A stretch of DNA of 64,000 nt from Serripes groenlandicus (taxonomy: Eukaryota; Mollusca; Bivalvia; Cardiida; Cardiidae). Within the stretch, counting starts at the first letter, position 1, and every line of letters starts with the position of its first letter. The translations under genes and the position numbers were made by a program. The notes under the pieces are model-generated. The model did not search any database. It saw only the letters and a program-made list of their open reading frames with translations, and was not told the DNA's origin. The stretch is from contig JASEVX010000008.1 of NCBI GenBank assembly GCA_031761405.1, positions 43,953,337 through 44,017,336 of the forward strand, written 5' to 3'. Below, in pieces: positions 1 to 10,069 of the stretch.

Positions 1-1280
1 CGGACCCGGATCCAACGCGGATCTAACACGAATCTGACCCCGGATCGGCCAAATTTCAGTCCTGGATGCTCGGGTCAGTCCGGCAGATCGGTGTGACTGC
101 GACTTGAAAGCAGTTTCTTCATTGTCAGATGCGTCAAAAGGCGTCTATAAATGGGAAAGGCTTTGTGGGATTCTATGGAAAAAATCAGTACATGCGATTA
201 GTCGCAGGAACACGACATCACGACATTCGAATTCTATTTGAGTAAATAAAAAGATAATCTGAAGATAAAAAAGCTGATAAATCTACGCATGACAAGAACA
301 CGTTAGGGAAATAACGAACACATGTACGCATTAAAAATATGTCTTTATAAGAACTAACAAATTTATGTTTGACAAGAACATTAAAATGACGAGGGCTACG
401 ATATCTACGCATTAATGTATAAAAAGATAACATGTAAATTGCAAAACAAATGTAAGCATTACAAGAACACGCCACGGAAAGGGCTAACACATATATGCAT
501 TACAGGAATATGCCTTCGGAAGAGCTAACAGTTCGTGTATAATGCATATTTATATGCATATTAGTCAGAAAACATCTCCGGCTTTTTCCTTTTATCCTTT
601 TCTACAAAAAGGAAGTGTAAGCTATTATTATCAGAAGGCAGGAGAAACTTTTCACTGGGAGAAACTCGGGAGAAGACCAAGCATAAATGCTTTTCCGGAA
701 ACTCTATCGACTGATCAATATAACAATTGAATTACCACTGCGGCTCCTTCCACGTTTCTCAGATAGTATTTTGTCTTTTACACAGTGCGTTGGAGAGGAT
801 ACTTTCGCCCGAATATGTTGTGAACATTTTCGGGGATTTTTTTTGTTGTCTTTTCTGTTTTGGACTACGTTTTTAATGGATTTTAACCTTGTTACACGGG
901 TGAGTACATTTCGCTGTATAATGCAAATTTAACATTATGTGTTTCACTTCTTTTTTGCATTTCTCAACATATTGATTTTAAAAAGAGTGCGGCTTGACGT
1001 TTTGCTCTATCATTGGAAATTTTGACTCGTTTTTCTGATAGAGTCACGTTTCTTCGGACTGCTGTCAAAATACTTCCAAATATGGTAAATTCGTTTAAAT
1101 CTGGTATAAATGGTGTAACGAAGACGGTGACATAAAGGCCAAATGTTATGGGAATATCACGCCCGACCTTTCTGCTTTTAAACGGGACATCCGAATATTT
1201 CTATAATCCATTCGATTTAGCCCCGTTACACGAAAGTTGCCATTAGAGGAGGTTTATAAAATAAATGGCAAATACAATTA
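1..1280. other. No gene or clear repeat recognised
   Basis: I see no gene here. The first 90 bases carry several short GGATC/GACCCGGATC words that may be the edge of a repeat cut by the window. Around 120-175 a GCGTC...GCGTCTATAAATGGGAAAGG string resembles a decayed MITE-A right end. The rest is unique-looking AT-rich sequence with short chance reading frames. Confidence 0.4.
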
Positions 1281-1459
1281 GCTCTTTTACTGCCTAAGTT
1301 CACACAATCGACTCTTCCATGTTGAAAATCGGATCACTCCATTTTTAGGTCAACAGGAAATTTGAAACAAATTAATGTTTAAGTGGCAAACATTGCAGAT
1401 TTCAGGAGAGACAGCATTGTTTGAAAAAGCCTTTAATTGCTTTGGCAGAGAACGATTAA
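1281..1459 (-). mobile_element. MITE-B copy, degenerate, centre deleted
   Basis: It matches the MITE-B interior in reverse orientation. The shared stretch GACTCTTCCATGTTGAAAAT lies near 1312, GGCAAACATTGCAGATTTCA near 1385, and a decayed right end (GGCAGAGAACGATTAAA) finishes the copy. The central palindrome is lost at GAGACAGC/ATTGTTTG. It is much more diverged than the other copies, so it is probably an old insertion. Confidence 0.55.
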
Positions 1460-1717
1460 AATGGAATATAAATGTCGATTTTTTTATTTTATGAAAGAAA
1501 GAACTTTTTATACGACGATATGGCGAACGGACAAGATCCTAAAAATATCTCACGGGGCTTGATCCGGATCTTCGGTTGTCTAGGAAGTCTCGTTTCGTAC
1601 GGCCTGAATTATAGTCGGCCTGCACGAAGTGATACTTGGTATGATGCGTTCTGAAGCATCGTCTGTAATAAAGAATACGATAATCATATATATTCAATAG
1701 CCCTTATCATGCTCAAA
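1460..1717. other. No feature recognised
   Basis: I see unique-looking sequence without recognisable repeat ends. A 60-codon frame at 1472-1654 has no domain I recognise. Confidence 0.35.
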
Positions 1718-1865
1718 TCCTGCATTGCTTGGGAAGATTGTTGTGTGGAGTACTGGTGTGAGAAAACCAGGGAATGCGTGAGTAGGTGAACTGGCCGTGA
1801 TATAACTGAGAAATTGTTAAAAACGGCGTTAAACCCCAATCAATCAATCAATCAATCAATCAAAT
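1718..1865 (+). mobile_element. SINE S2, 5'-truncated
   Basis: It has the S2 3' half: TGCTTGGGAAGATTGTTGTG, then GTACTGGTGTGAGAAAACCAGG, a GCCGTGATATAACTGA module and AACGGCGTTAAAC. It ends in a (CAAT)n tail at 1843-1862. The tRNA-like head seen in the copies at 33.7 and 35.15 kb is missing, as expected for 5'-truncated reverse transcription. Confidence 0.7.
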
Positions 1866-2008
1866 CCTGCAACTGGTATCAATACCCGTAATTTAGAACA
1901 AATGTTTGTATACTTTTTTATAAAGCATTCTATGCTAACAGATGAAGTTGACATTTGTCGGTAGTTGGATAGCTGGTTTGTTTTCAAAGTTTTCATAAGG
2001 TAGGCCTA

Positions 2009-2194
2009 TTATCCCTTTCCCACATACAAGAAATCTGCAGCAGACGACTTTAAAAAATATACACGAACAAAATTAGAAATTCCATTTCAAATGAAAGTAC
2101 AATAACTAAATAGATGTGAAAACACGGATACAAAAGGAGAAAAGCCGTCTGCTGCAGAGGCGTCAGAAAGCGTCTTTATGAGGGAAAGTGTTAT
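2009..2194 (-). mobile_element. MITE-A, hairpin-deleted copy
   Basis: The ends are TTATCCCTTTCCCACATAC and ATGAGGGAAAGTGTTAT, and both inner GCAGCAGACGAC and GTCTGCTGCAGAGGCGTC blocks are present. The central GAGAAATTGCTC hairpin is absent, so the copy is internally deleted. The TTAT at both ends is probably a mutated TTAA. Confidence 0.7.
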
Positions 2195-2223
2195 GATAAG
2201 AACTTGTTTGAGTGTTGTGCTAG

Positions 2224-2490
2224 ACCGTTTTCAACATTATTACACATACATGTATATCACGGGTAAGTTACGCGCACAGCCGGTATTAGCGCTATATCTT
2301 TTTACACCGATGCACCAGTGGTAATGCTAATCCCTAACCCTGAGTGCAAAGATGAGAAGCTAAGGCGCGAAGCCAATGCTACTGTCTTTGTTTAAGAATT
2401 TGGTATGACCGGACCGGACATCGAACCCTGGTGTCCCGCTCCAAAGGCGGACGCTCTGACCACAAACAGCACGGAACCAGTCTATGCATA
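2224..2490 (-). mobile_element. SINE S1, diverged copy
   Basis: Reading on the minus strand, a tRNA-like head with a decayed B box (complement of GACATCGAACCCTGG, 2414-2428) is followed by GGTCATACCAAA-like sequence and the S1 central domain. The end is a weak CACGGGTAAGTTAC match near 2258. Several blocks are diverged, and the 5' head has lost a good A box. Confidence 0.5.
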
Positions 2491-2529
2491 CGGTCCGCGG
2501 ACCTATACCAGATAGGCAGTGGTGGAAAT

Positions 2530-2718
2530 TAACCAAAAACTGCAAACATCTTGACAAAACTAGGAAAACTTTCTGTTAATTGGATACATTTTAAAACGTT
2601 GTGGCAAAAGGAGAAATTGCTCATTATGAGAAATTTCTCCTTTTGCCGCAATGTTTTCAAAAGTATTCTCCTGTAGATGAGCCAAAATGCGTCTGTATGA
2701 GGGGAAATGGTTGCTACC
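2530..2718 (-). mobile_element. MITE-A, diverged copy
   Basis: The central hairpin is clear: GGCAAAAGGAGAAATTGCTC, then TTATGAGAAATTTCTCC. It is followed by TTTTGCCGCAATGTTTTCAA. The left terminal repeat is decayed, and the right end is recognisable only as GTCTGTATGAGGGGAAATGG. Confidence 0.65.
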
Positions 2719-3470
2719 ATTTTTCTTAGTCGACACATAAGGCTGATCTTTGTTTGCATTATTGGAAAAGTTTGTTCAAACTCGTGTACAACCGGATAAA
2801 CAGATGTTGTTTTCGTAAAGTCGCGGTTTGCAGAATAAGAGCATATGTTAGAAAGGGATTGAGCTAAATCAACGTGGTTTATGGAATGTGAATTTACGTC
2901 CAAAGCCCTACCCCTAACCATAACATATACTACTTCAAAGTTGACGCTGCTACAATTCAGTTTATTTGAAAAAGAAATAATTGTACAATTTGAGCAAAAT
3001 CTCATTTCCTCAAAATATTTTAAACTAAAAAAAATCTGTATACTTTTTATTTCATGAAAACAATTGAAATGAAATGAATAAGTTGAACTAAAAATACATA
3101 CTTGTTCTTCACTAGTTATTATACTAATTATGGCATGGTAGCACATTAATTGTCATTCGTGTAAATCCGGAACCCATTTAATGTGCACAATTAATTTCCT
3201 GATAGTTAATTAAAGTGCTCATTCAGGCACGTTAACAAGTCTTCTTCATATAGCTATCTAATTCGACTAAAATATAAAAAAAGTAAAAGAGACTGGCGAC
3301 ATTCGTCTCTATTCTTTGGTAAAAAATACATACCTTGGTACTTCAAGTTGACCGCAGCAGTGCGTTCAGTAAGCTGTAAAGTACCTATAACTTGATTAGA
3401 GCGTTGTCCAACGTTAGCCAATTTAATCCTTAGTTCGGTGATTTTTTGCAACCGTTTTTATCACTTCTGA
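2719..3470. other. No gene recognised
   Basis: A 205-codon minus-strand frame spans 2529-3146. It begins in ordinary sequence and runs into the MITE-A at 2.6 kb. It shows no recognisable domain, so I treat it as chance. I see no other feature. Confidence 0.4.
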
Positions 3471-3473
3471 ATT

Positions 3474-3697
3474 TGACAAGTTCATACAAATCTGCAGCAG
3501 ACGACTCTGAAAACATATTCCTAAGATATGGGGGATTTTTAGAAATCAATGTATAATATCTGCAAACTAATTGAAAAAATTGTGGCAAAAGGAGAAGTTG
3601 CTCGTTTTGAGCAATTTCTCCTTTTGTCATAATGTTTTCAAAAGTCGTCTGCTGCTGATGCATTGAATTACGTATATAGGTGGGAAAGTGTTAACGC
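3474..3697 (-). mobile_element. MITE-A copy
   Basis: It contains AATCTGCAGCAGACGACT, then a hairpin GAGAAGTTGCTCGTTTTGAG with CAATTTCTCCTTTTGTCATA. After that come GTCGTCTGCTGCTGATGC and a right end GGTGGGAAAGTGTTAA. The dyad core keeps both arms (GCTCGTTTTGAGC). The left terminal repeat is weak. Confidence 0.75.
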
Positions 3698-3724
3698 AAT
3701 ATTGGTCGTCATTGTTCGTAATTG

Positions 3725-4290
3725 TAGTTTAAAGGTGTGTATAGCACATAACGTAAATACCGTCTAAAGGCGTGTTTAACACATGCTGTTGAAACTGCCT
3801 AAAAGCGTGCTTAACACATAACGTACATTCTGTTTAAAGGCGTGCATAACGCATTACGTTAATATTGTTAAAATGCGTCCATAGCATATAACATAACTAC
3901 TGTTTAAAGGCGTGCATAACACATACCGTAACTACTGTTTAAAGGCGTGCATAACACATAACGTAAATACTGTTTAAAGGCATGCATAACAAATAAGGTA
4001 AATAGTGTTAAAGATGTGCATAACACAAAACGTAAATACTGTTTAAAGGCGTGCTTTACACAAAACGTAAATTCTGTTAAAGGCATGCATAACTCATAAC
4101 GTAAAGACTGTTTAAAGGGGTGCATGACTCATAACATAAATACTGTTTAAAGGCGTGCATAACACATTACGTAAATAATGTTTAAATGCGTGCATAACAC
4201 ATAACGCAAATACTGTTTAAGGCGTGCATAACACATAACGCAAATACTGTTTCAAGGCGTGCAAACATGTACCACATAACGTTAATACCA
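3725..4290. repeat. 35-bp minisatellite, about 16 imperfect units
   Basis: The unit is roughly CTGTTTAAAGGCGTGCATAA followed by CACATAACGTAAATA. Unit starts at 3901 and 3936 set the 35-bp period. Units differ by substitutions and single-base indels. A 73-codon minus-strand frame through it is only the repeat translated. The array stops just before a MITE-B. Confidence 0.9.
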
Positions 4291-4319
4291 TTTAAAGTTT
4301 ACATACAGAGAAATAAAGG

Positions 4320-4492
4320 TTAACTCTTTCAGCGCCAAAGGCAATATTGAGGTCTTTGCAAACAATACTGATTCAGGTGAGTCAGCTCGTAACGAGCTGT
4401 CTCACCCTGAAATCAGCATTGTTTGCCTTTTGGTTATCAAATCTTGAACATGGAAGAGTCTACTTTAAACAATTCGGCGCTGAAAGAGTTGA
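4320..4492 (+). mobile_element. MITE-B copy
   Basis: The left end is TTAACTCTTTCAGCGCC and the right end is GGCGCTGAAAGAGTTGA, so the right TTAA is mutated. The centre has GTGAGTCAGCTCGTAACGAG followed by CTGTCTCACC, a near-perfect dyad. An internal deletion after TTTGCCTTTTGGTTATCAAA makes it shorter than the copy at 5.06 kb. Confidence 0.9.
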
Positions 4493-4738
4493 AGTAAAAC
4501 TGAGCACACAGCTTGTAATAATGCATGTTTAGCACTATTTCAGGAATCCAATGGATGTTAGCACGAATATGTGAACATTAGCGTTGACGTATATTTAGCA
4601 CTTATTGTGGGAATCCAGTGGATTTAGCACGAACATGTGAACAGAACCGTTGTCAAAAAGTAATTTTACATCGATTGATAAAAGTAATCACTTGCACGAC
4701 CAAACATCTAGGCAAAACCCCATTTTTAAAGTCCCTTT

Positions 4739-4972
4739 CACCCTTTTTCCCACATACACACGCTTTTCTGACAACTTTGCAGTAGGCCACGTTTGAAAAC
4801 ATCCTGATAAAAGGAGAAATTTGCTCAAAATGAGCAATTTCTCCTTTTGCCACAATGTTTTCATCTCCATTTAATAATTTAAGTCTCATTTATGAAATGT
4901 TTTCACATGTTTTGCCAATATATTTTCGACGTCATCTGCGGCAGATTTGATGTATGTAGAAAAGGGATAGTA
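4739..4972 (+). mobile_element. MITE-A copy
   Basis: It has CCCTTTTTCCCACATACACA at the left. The central hairpin is AAAAGGAGAAATTTGCTCAA with AATGAGCAATTTCTCCTTTT. CATCTGCGGCAGATTTGATG and TGTAGAAAAGGGATAG are at the right. The terminal TTAA is decayed on both sides. Confidence 0.75.
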
Positions 4973-5057
4973 ACATTTACTATAACCCGAACAATATATT
5001 TTGGCAGATCGATAAATGATAAACAAAACAATTGTTATTGTTTTCAACTCTACTGTT

Positions 5058-5270
5058 TTAACTCTTTCAGCGCCAAAGGTAATATTGAGGTTTCAGCAAA
5101 CCATGCTGATTCAGGTGAGTCAGCTCGTAACGAGCTGTCTCACCTGAAATCAGCATTGTTTGCCTTCTTGTTGTCAAAATAGTCCTAACTTTTATTACAC
5201 TAGAAATGGAGACGCCCGATTTTGAACATGTAAGCGTCTACTTTAAACAATTCGGCGCTGAAAGAGTTAA
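5058..5270 (+). mobile_element. MITE-B copy, full length
   Basis: It runs TTAACTCTTTCAGCGCC to GGCGCTGAAAGAGTTAA, with TTAA at both borders. The centre is GTGAGTCAGCTCGTAACGAG then CTGTCTCACC. At about 213 bp it is one of the best full-length copies. TTAA borders and a C-rich tip resemble piggyBac-type non-autonomous elements. No transposase is present. Confidence 0.92.
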
Positions 5271-5896
5271 AATAGTTTACTCGCGAAAATATCGCTCAGC
5301 CTTCCATTACTGAGCAAATATACCTAGCTTTATATAACTGTAGTGTAACCTATGTTTTATATTCACCTGAGTGAGAACGTGTAAGTGTGTATAGATATTT
5401 CGATTGCGCAATAATGTGAGAAAGGATTATAATAATATTCGTCTAATTATTTCCATTGTATGAAATAAACACGTTGTGGTGTCTCTATGGTTGGCAACTG
5501 TTAAAAAACATTCTGGGAAAAGACGAAAGTGGTGATTATAGAGAAAGTTTACAAAAACAAATCGATAAATAAACAAATTTAAAACGGTTTCTTCAGTTTT
5601 GGAATATTAACTCTTCAACTGTACATTTCATGGTATAGCGCAAGAAATAATCTTAAAATGGTGCCAAAAATATTCTTTGGAAAAAAAGATGACACATCAT
5701 GCTCTGGGATTGCTATAACAATTTCTGTTGCAGGAAATCCGACATTTGCTAAATTGCGATCGATGACGATCAAGATCAGCCTGCGCTTTTATTCAGTATG
5801 ATCAGGATCTTTCTCGAGCGCCATCTAGTCGTTCCAATATCCCGAAAGCTTTTGAAAAACCGATATAGTCAATAACAACGCTTTTAAGCATGACAT
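5271..5896. other. No feature recognised
   Basis: I see AT-rich sequence with no gene, tandem repeat or MITE end. Confidence 0.4.
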
Positions 5897-6140
5897 GAAC
5901 CGTCCCACGAGAAAACCAACATTTTGGTCTCTGCGTAATGTATCGATCCAGATCCAGGCTAATCCGAGTTGACACATTCCGTCTTAGGGGGATAGAAGTA
6001 TAGCGTAATGATTCCCTAAACAAAAAATCCACAGGATGTGATAAGTGTCTGTCCGGGTTAGCCTGCGCGGCATGCTTAGGCTGATCCGGGTCGATACTTT
6101 ACGCAGAGTCCACACTGTTGAGTTTCTCGCGAGACGGCTC
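5897..6140 (+). mobile_element. MITE-C copy, full length
   Basis: The left end is GAACCGTCCCACGAGAAAAC and the right end is TTTCTCGCGAGACGGCTC, giving terminal inverted repeats of about 60 bp. Inside are CTGCGTAATGTATCGA, the block GACACATTCCGTCTTAGGGG and GTTAGCCTGCGCGGCATGC. ACAT flanks both ends and is a candidate 4-bp target duplication. It carries no coding capacity. Confidence 0.88.
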
Positions 6141-6214
6141 ACATGTGATCGTTATCGTAATGGCTTTCAACACTTTCTGAGGTGGTGTTAATTGAAGCCT
6201 GACCCAAGTAGAAG

Positions 6215-7175
6215 GATTGATTGAATATTTGGTGTTTTACTCCTCTTTCAACACTTTATTCAGTTATATCACGACGTTTTCCTGGTAAATTACCAGTACT
6301 ATTGGTCCATTTATCCTGACACCAGCCACTCAGTCGTAATGTATATCACGACGTTTTCCTGGTGAGTTACCAGTACTTCTGGTCCATTTATCCTGACACC
6401 AGCCAATCAGTCGTAATGTATATCACGACGTTTTCCTGGTAAGTTACCAGTACTACTGGTCCATTTATCCTGACACCAGCCAATCAGTCGTAATGTATAT
6501 CACGACGTTTTCCTGGTAAGTTACCAGTACTACTTGTCCATTTATCGTGACACCAGCCAATCAGTCGTAATGTATATCACGGCGTTTCCTTGGTAAGGTA
6601 CCAGTACTTCTGGTCCATTTATCCTGACACCAGCCAGTCTGTTGTAATGTATATCACGGCGTTTACTGGGTAAGTTATCAGTACACCTGTTCCATTTATC
6701 CTGATACCAGCCAGTCAGTCGTAATGTATATCACGGTGTTTATTTGGTGAGGTACCAGTACTACTGGTCCATTTACCCTGACACCAGCCAATCAGTCGTA
6801 ATGTATAACTCGGCGTTTCCTTGGTAAGGTACCAGTACTACTGGTCCATTTATCCTGACACCAGCCAGTCTGTTGTAATGTATATCACGGCGTTTACTGG
6901 GTAAGTTATCAGTACACCTGTTCCATTTATCCTGATACCAGCCAGTCAGTCGTAATGTATATCACGGTGTTTATTTGGTGAGGTACCAGTACTACTGGTC
7001 CATTTACCCTGACACCAGCCAATCAGTCGTAATGTATAACTCGGCGTTTCCTTGGTAAGGTACCAGTACTACTGGTCCATTTATCCTGACACCAGCCAAT
7101 CTGTCGTAATGCTAACCCCGCTATCCTGATCGCAAATGAAGGCAGCCATTACAAGACCCCAATAGAAACCAGAGA
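6215..7175 (-). mobile_element. SINE S1 carrying an expanded central domain
   Basis: A minus-strand S1 begins with an ATTGATTGAA tail at 6215 and GGTGTTTTACTCCTCTTTCA. Near 7110 the normal S1 sequence resumes with GTCGTAATGCTAACCCCGCT and GGCAGCCATTACAAGACCCC. Between them the central domain is repeated about 11 times. The tRNA-like head is missing, so the copy is also 5'-truncated. Confidence 0.85.
6256..7112. repeat. 77-bp tandem array made of S1 central domain, about 11 units
   Basis: GTCGTAATGTATATCACG starts at 6333 and again at 6410, which sets a 77-bp period. Each unit holds the complement of the S1 block TGTCAGGATAAATGGACCAG plus TACTGGTAACTTACC and AAACGCCGTGATATA. From about 6571 three unit variants repeat as a block: TATATCACGGCG or TATAACTCGGCG variants recur at 6571, 6804 and 7037. 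This gives a 233-bp higher-order period. Confidence 0.92.
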
Positions 7176-7189
7176 GTGTCCTCTATAAT

Positions 7190-7570
7190 ATACATCTCGG
7201 TAATCGGATGCTCTAATTAAACTCATTTTAGTGGTTTCGTCGAATATAACGGAAACCCGCTTGAGCTTGCTGGTTGTTCACATTTTGTATACTTTGTCGG
7301 TCAACGCTTAATGTATCACACTAAAGATATTAGCGCTCAAAGCTTTCGATTAGGGGCGAATAATACCCTGTTGCGAATACGAAAAAGAAATATATCAGTG
7401 CGTTCCTTGAAGACCCAATATCATAGGATTGAATTTGGAGTAACAAGATTTATGTTTTGAGGTTAAAACCTGTTCACCCTGTAGAATCCCTAGCTATGAC
7501 ATTTAATGATATGGACAACTTAATGTGTTGGGCTATACAAACAGGCTAGAAAAACAATTCATGCAAGAGT
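7190..7570. other. No feature recognised
   Basis: I see unique-looking AT-rich sequence between the S1 array and a cluster of MITE-A copies. Confidence 0.4.
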
Positions 7571-7571
7571 A

Positions 7572-7732
7572 AAGTTCACTGATCTGCGACAGACGACTTT
7601 TGAAATTATCCTCTTGCCACAATGTTTCACCCTTTTGCATAATCAAACTATTCCCTTTTTGAGATCTTCCGTAACTTTGCATAGATGCTTTCAAAGTCGT
7701 CTGTTACTGATTTGTTTTATGTCAGAAAGGAT
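7572..7732 (+). mobile_element. MITE-A, degenerate copy
   Basis: It keeps GATCTGCGACAGACGACTTT, TGCCACAATGTTTCACCCTT and CAAAGTCGTCTGTTACTGAT. The left terminal repeat and the hairpin core are lost. It abuts the next MITE-A head to tail. Confidence 0.55.
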
Positions 7733-7958
7733 GAACCCTTTCCCTTATATAAACGCTTTCTGACGCCTCTGCAGCAGACGGCCTTTTGAAAACATAGTGA
7801 CAAAAGAAGAAATTGCTCAAAACGAGCAATTTCACCTTGCCACAATGTTTTCCTCTTATAGTCATAGGTTATCCATTCAATTATAGAGATTTTCCAATTT
7901 TTGACAAAATATGTTCAAAGTCGTCTGCTGCAGAATTGTCGTATGAGGGAAAGGGTTA
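7733..7958 (+). mobile_element. MITE-A copy, near full length
   Basis: It runs from TGAACCCTTTCCCTTATATA to TATGAGGGAAAGGGTTAA. The central hairpin ACAAAAGAAGAAATTGCTC-AAAAC-GAGCAATTTCACC is followed by TGCCACAATGTTTTCC, then GTCGTCTGCTGCAGAATTG. It shares its right TTAA with the next copy, so the two are directly joined. Confidence 0.88.
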
Positions 7959-8124
7959 AAGCAGACGGCGTTTTGAAAACATAGTAACAAAAGAAGAAAT
8001 TGCACAGAACGTGCAATTTCTCCTTTTGCCACTATGTTTTCCACTTTTAGTCATAGGTTATCCATGTGACAAAATACGTTCAAAGTCGTCTGCTGCAGAA
8101 TTGTCGTATGAGGGAAAGGGTAAA
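7959..8124 (+). mobile_element. MITE-A copy, 5'-deleted, joined to the previous one
   Basis: Directly after the right end of the previous copy the sequence resumes at GCAGACGGCGTTTTGAAAAC, so the outer 35 or so bases are missing. The hairpin is the paired-change variant ATTGCACAGAACGTGCAAT. The right end is TATGAGGGAAAGGGTAAA. The junction suggests unequal recombination between two copies. Confidence 0.82.
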
Positions 8125-8800
8125 GGAATAGTTTTCAGTCGTGATCGAAATGAAAACAATGTTTAAAGCGGCGTAAAACAAAATACAACATGCTGCCTTT
8201 CATTGAATATGATGAGTCACGTAATATTAAGGAATAACATCGGCATTATATTCATGGATTTAATTCGTGTCAATGGTTAATATCTCCACTGGGACCCGTA
8301 TCCAGGGGCATTGTGTCTCATAGAGTACAGACGGTAAGGAACCATCCACTGCGTATATATCTGCGCAGATCTCTACAGCGATGAGTGGATGTAAACAGGT
8401 CTTTATCTTACAGTGTATCTTTTATCCTGTCACGTGTAGCAATTTCGACCCGATAACAGGGTGCCGTATATTTATTTTGATATACGTCAGTTGATCACGT
8501 GATAAGCTGGTGCGCACCTGCTAGCCGGGACTACTTTTTTAGCAAGCGTCGCTGTAAATTCCAACTTCAATCGATAAAAACAGCATATATCGTGGATAAA
8601 TTTCTCATTTGTGAATACAACATTCATGAAGATAGCTATTTTTTGTGTTGTATTATGTTAGAAATTTGAGAACTATTTTTTTCCGCGCATCAATCACGAT
8701 TGGCTGCTGTTTATTTATAAAACATGACGTCACAATGAAGGGGATGCAATTCAGTAAGTTACATATTTTTAAAGCTGCCATAAAAATAAAAAAATAAATG
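8125..8800. other. No gene or repeat recognised
   Basis: I see nothing beyond AT-rich sequence. GGGACCCGTATCCAGGGG near 8290 and TATATTTATTTTGATATACG near 8468 look ordinary. Confidence 0.4.
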
Positions 8801-8970
8801 CAACAGGATAAGTAGAATAATAGGTTGGTGCCGTGGATTGAGAAAGCTTATCTGGCTCGGCACCGTAATTTATCGGATTCGCCTTCGGCTCACCCGATAA
8901 ATTACTCCGCCTTGCCAGATAAACTTTCTCAATCCACGGCACCAACCTATTATTCTCTATTTATCCATAA
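8801..8970. mobile_element. Palindrome J (long foldback)
   Basis: The left arm, ATAATAGGTTGGTGCCGTGG then ATTGAGAAAGCTTATCTGGC, is matched by the right arm GCCAGATAAACTTTCTCAAT then CCACGGCACCAACCTATTAT. AATTTATCGG pairs with CCGATAAATT further in, leaving a small GC-rich loop (TTCGCCTTCGGCTCA). Weaker symmetry (GGATAA/TTATCC) continues outward. It has no other copy in the window, so mobility is inferred from shape only. Confidence 0.8.
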
Positions 8971-9047
8971 AATAAACCTTGTGTTGAGGGTACTCAAAAG
9001 CATCGTCTCAATGAGACAAGTCGTTTGAGAACCCACACAATGGAGCT
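8969..9047. mobile_element. Hairpin element G, partial and diverged
   Basis: GAGGGTACTCAAAAGCATCG with TCTCAATGAGACAAGTCGTT and TGAGAACCCACACAATGG matches the core of the G palindrome at 11.9 kb. Its outer arms are not seen. It lies between palindrome J and the 36-bp array. Confidence 0.7.
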
Positions 9048-9064
9048 TAGAGATCAAACATGTG

Positions 9065-9716
9065 AAATACATCCCTTATTTAAAGCTCTGAGTAGAAACT
9101 AAATACATCCCTTATTTAAAGCTCTGAGTCGAAACTAAATACATCCCTTATTTAAAGCTCTGAGTAGAAACTAAATACATCCCTTATTTAAAGCTCTGAG
9201 TCGAAACTAAATACATCCCTTATTTAAAGCTCTGAGTAGAAACTAAATACATCCCTTATTTAAAGCTCTGAGTAGAAACTAAATACATCCCTTATTTAAA
9301 GCTCTGAGTAGAAACTAAATACATCCCTTATTTAAAGCTCTGAGTAGAAACTAAATACATCCCTTATTTAAAGCTCTGAGTAGAAACTAAATACATCCCT
9401 TATTTAAAGCTCTGAGTAGAAACTAAATACATCCCTTATTTAAAGCTCTGAGTAGAAACTAAATACATCCCTTATTTAAAGCTCTGAGTAGAAACTAAAT
9501 ACATCCCTTATTTAAAGCTCTGAGTCGAAACTAAATACATCCCTTATTTAAAGCTCTGAGTCGAAACTAAATACATCCCTTATTTAAAGCTCTAAGTCGA
9601 AACTAAATACATCCCTTATTTAAAGCTCTAAGTCGAAACTAAATACATCCCTTATTTAAAGCTCTGAGTCGAAACTAAATACATCCCTTATTTAAAGCTT
9701 TGAGTCGAAACTAAAC
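9065..9716. repeat. 36-bp minisatellite, about 18 nearly identical units
   Basis: The unit is AAATACATCCCTTATTTAAA then GCTCTGAGTAGAAACT. Starts at 9065 and 9101 fix the period. Variation is almost confined to one base (GAGTA or GAGTC), with AAGTC in two late units. The A form fills the middle units and the C form fills the last six. Such homogeneity suggests recent expansion or gene conversion. Confidence 0.95.
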
Positions 9717-9838
9717 TCTAAAAATTAAAACGTTTGTTTCATATTATTATAATATTGCAGAATAAATACATAGTATATTCAAAATACGTTTCAAGAACTG
9801 CTTAGCGATTTGTGATATGCATTGTTTTCCAAAAGCCT

Positions 9839-10069
9839 TTAACCATTTCCCTCATATAGACGCTTTCTGACGCCTCTGCAGCAGACGGCTTTTTGAAAAC
9901 ATAGTGACAAAAGAAGAAATTGCTCAAAACGAGCAATTTCTCCTTTTGCCACAATGTTTTCAACTTTTCGTCATAGGTTATCCATTCAATTATAGAGATT
10001 TTCTATTTTCTGACAAAATATGTTCATAGTCGTCTGCTGAAGAATTGTTGTATGAGGGAAAACCTTTAA
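9839..10069 (+). mobile_element. MITE-A copy, full length
   Basis: The left end is TTAACCATTTCCCTCATATA, and the right end is TATGAGGGAAAACCTTTAA with TTAA retained. The full central hairpin is ACAAAAGAAGAAATTGCTC, AAAAC, GAGCAATTTCTCCTTTTGCC. Outer GAAAACATAGTG pairs with CACAATGTTTTC. It lies between two minisatellites. Confidence 0.9.

Noticed and set aside
2529..3146. 205-codon minus-strand frame
   Set aside because: No recognisable domain, a run of low-complexity and cysteine/serine-rich residues typical of AT-rich chance frames, and it runs into a MITE-A.
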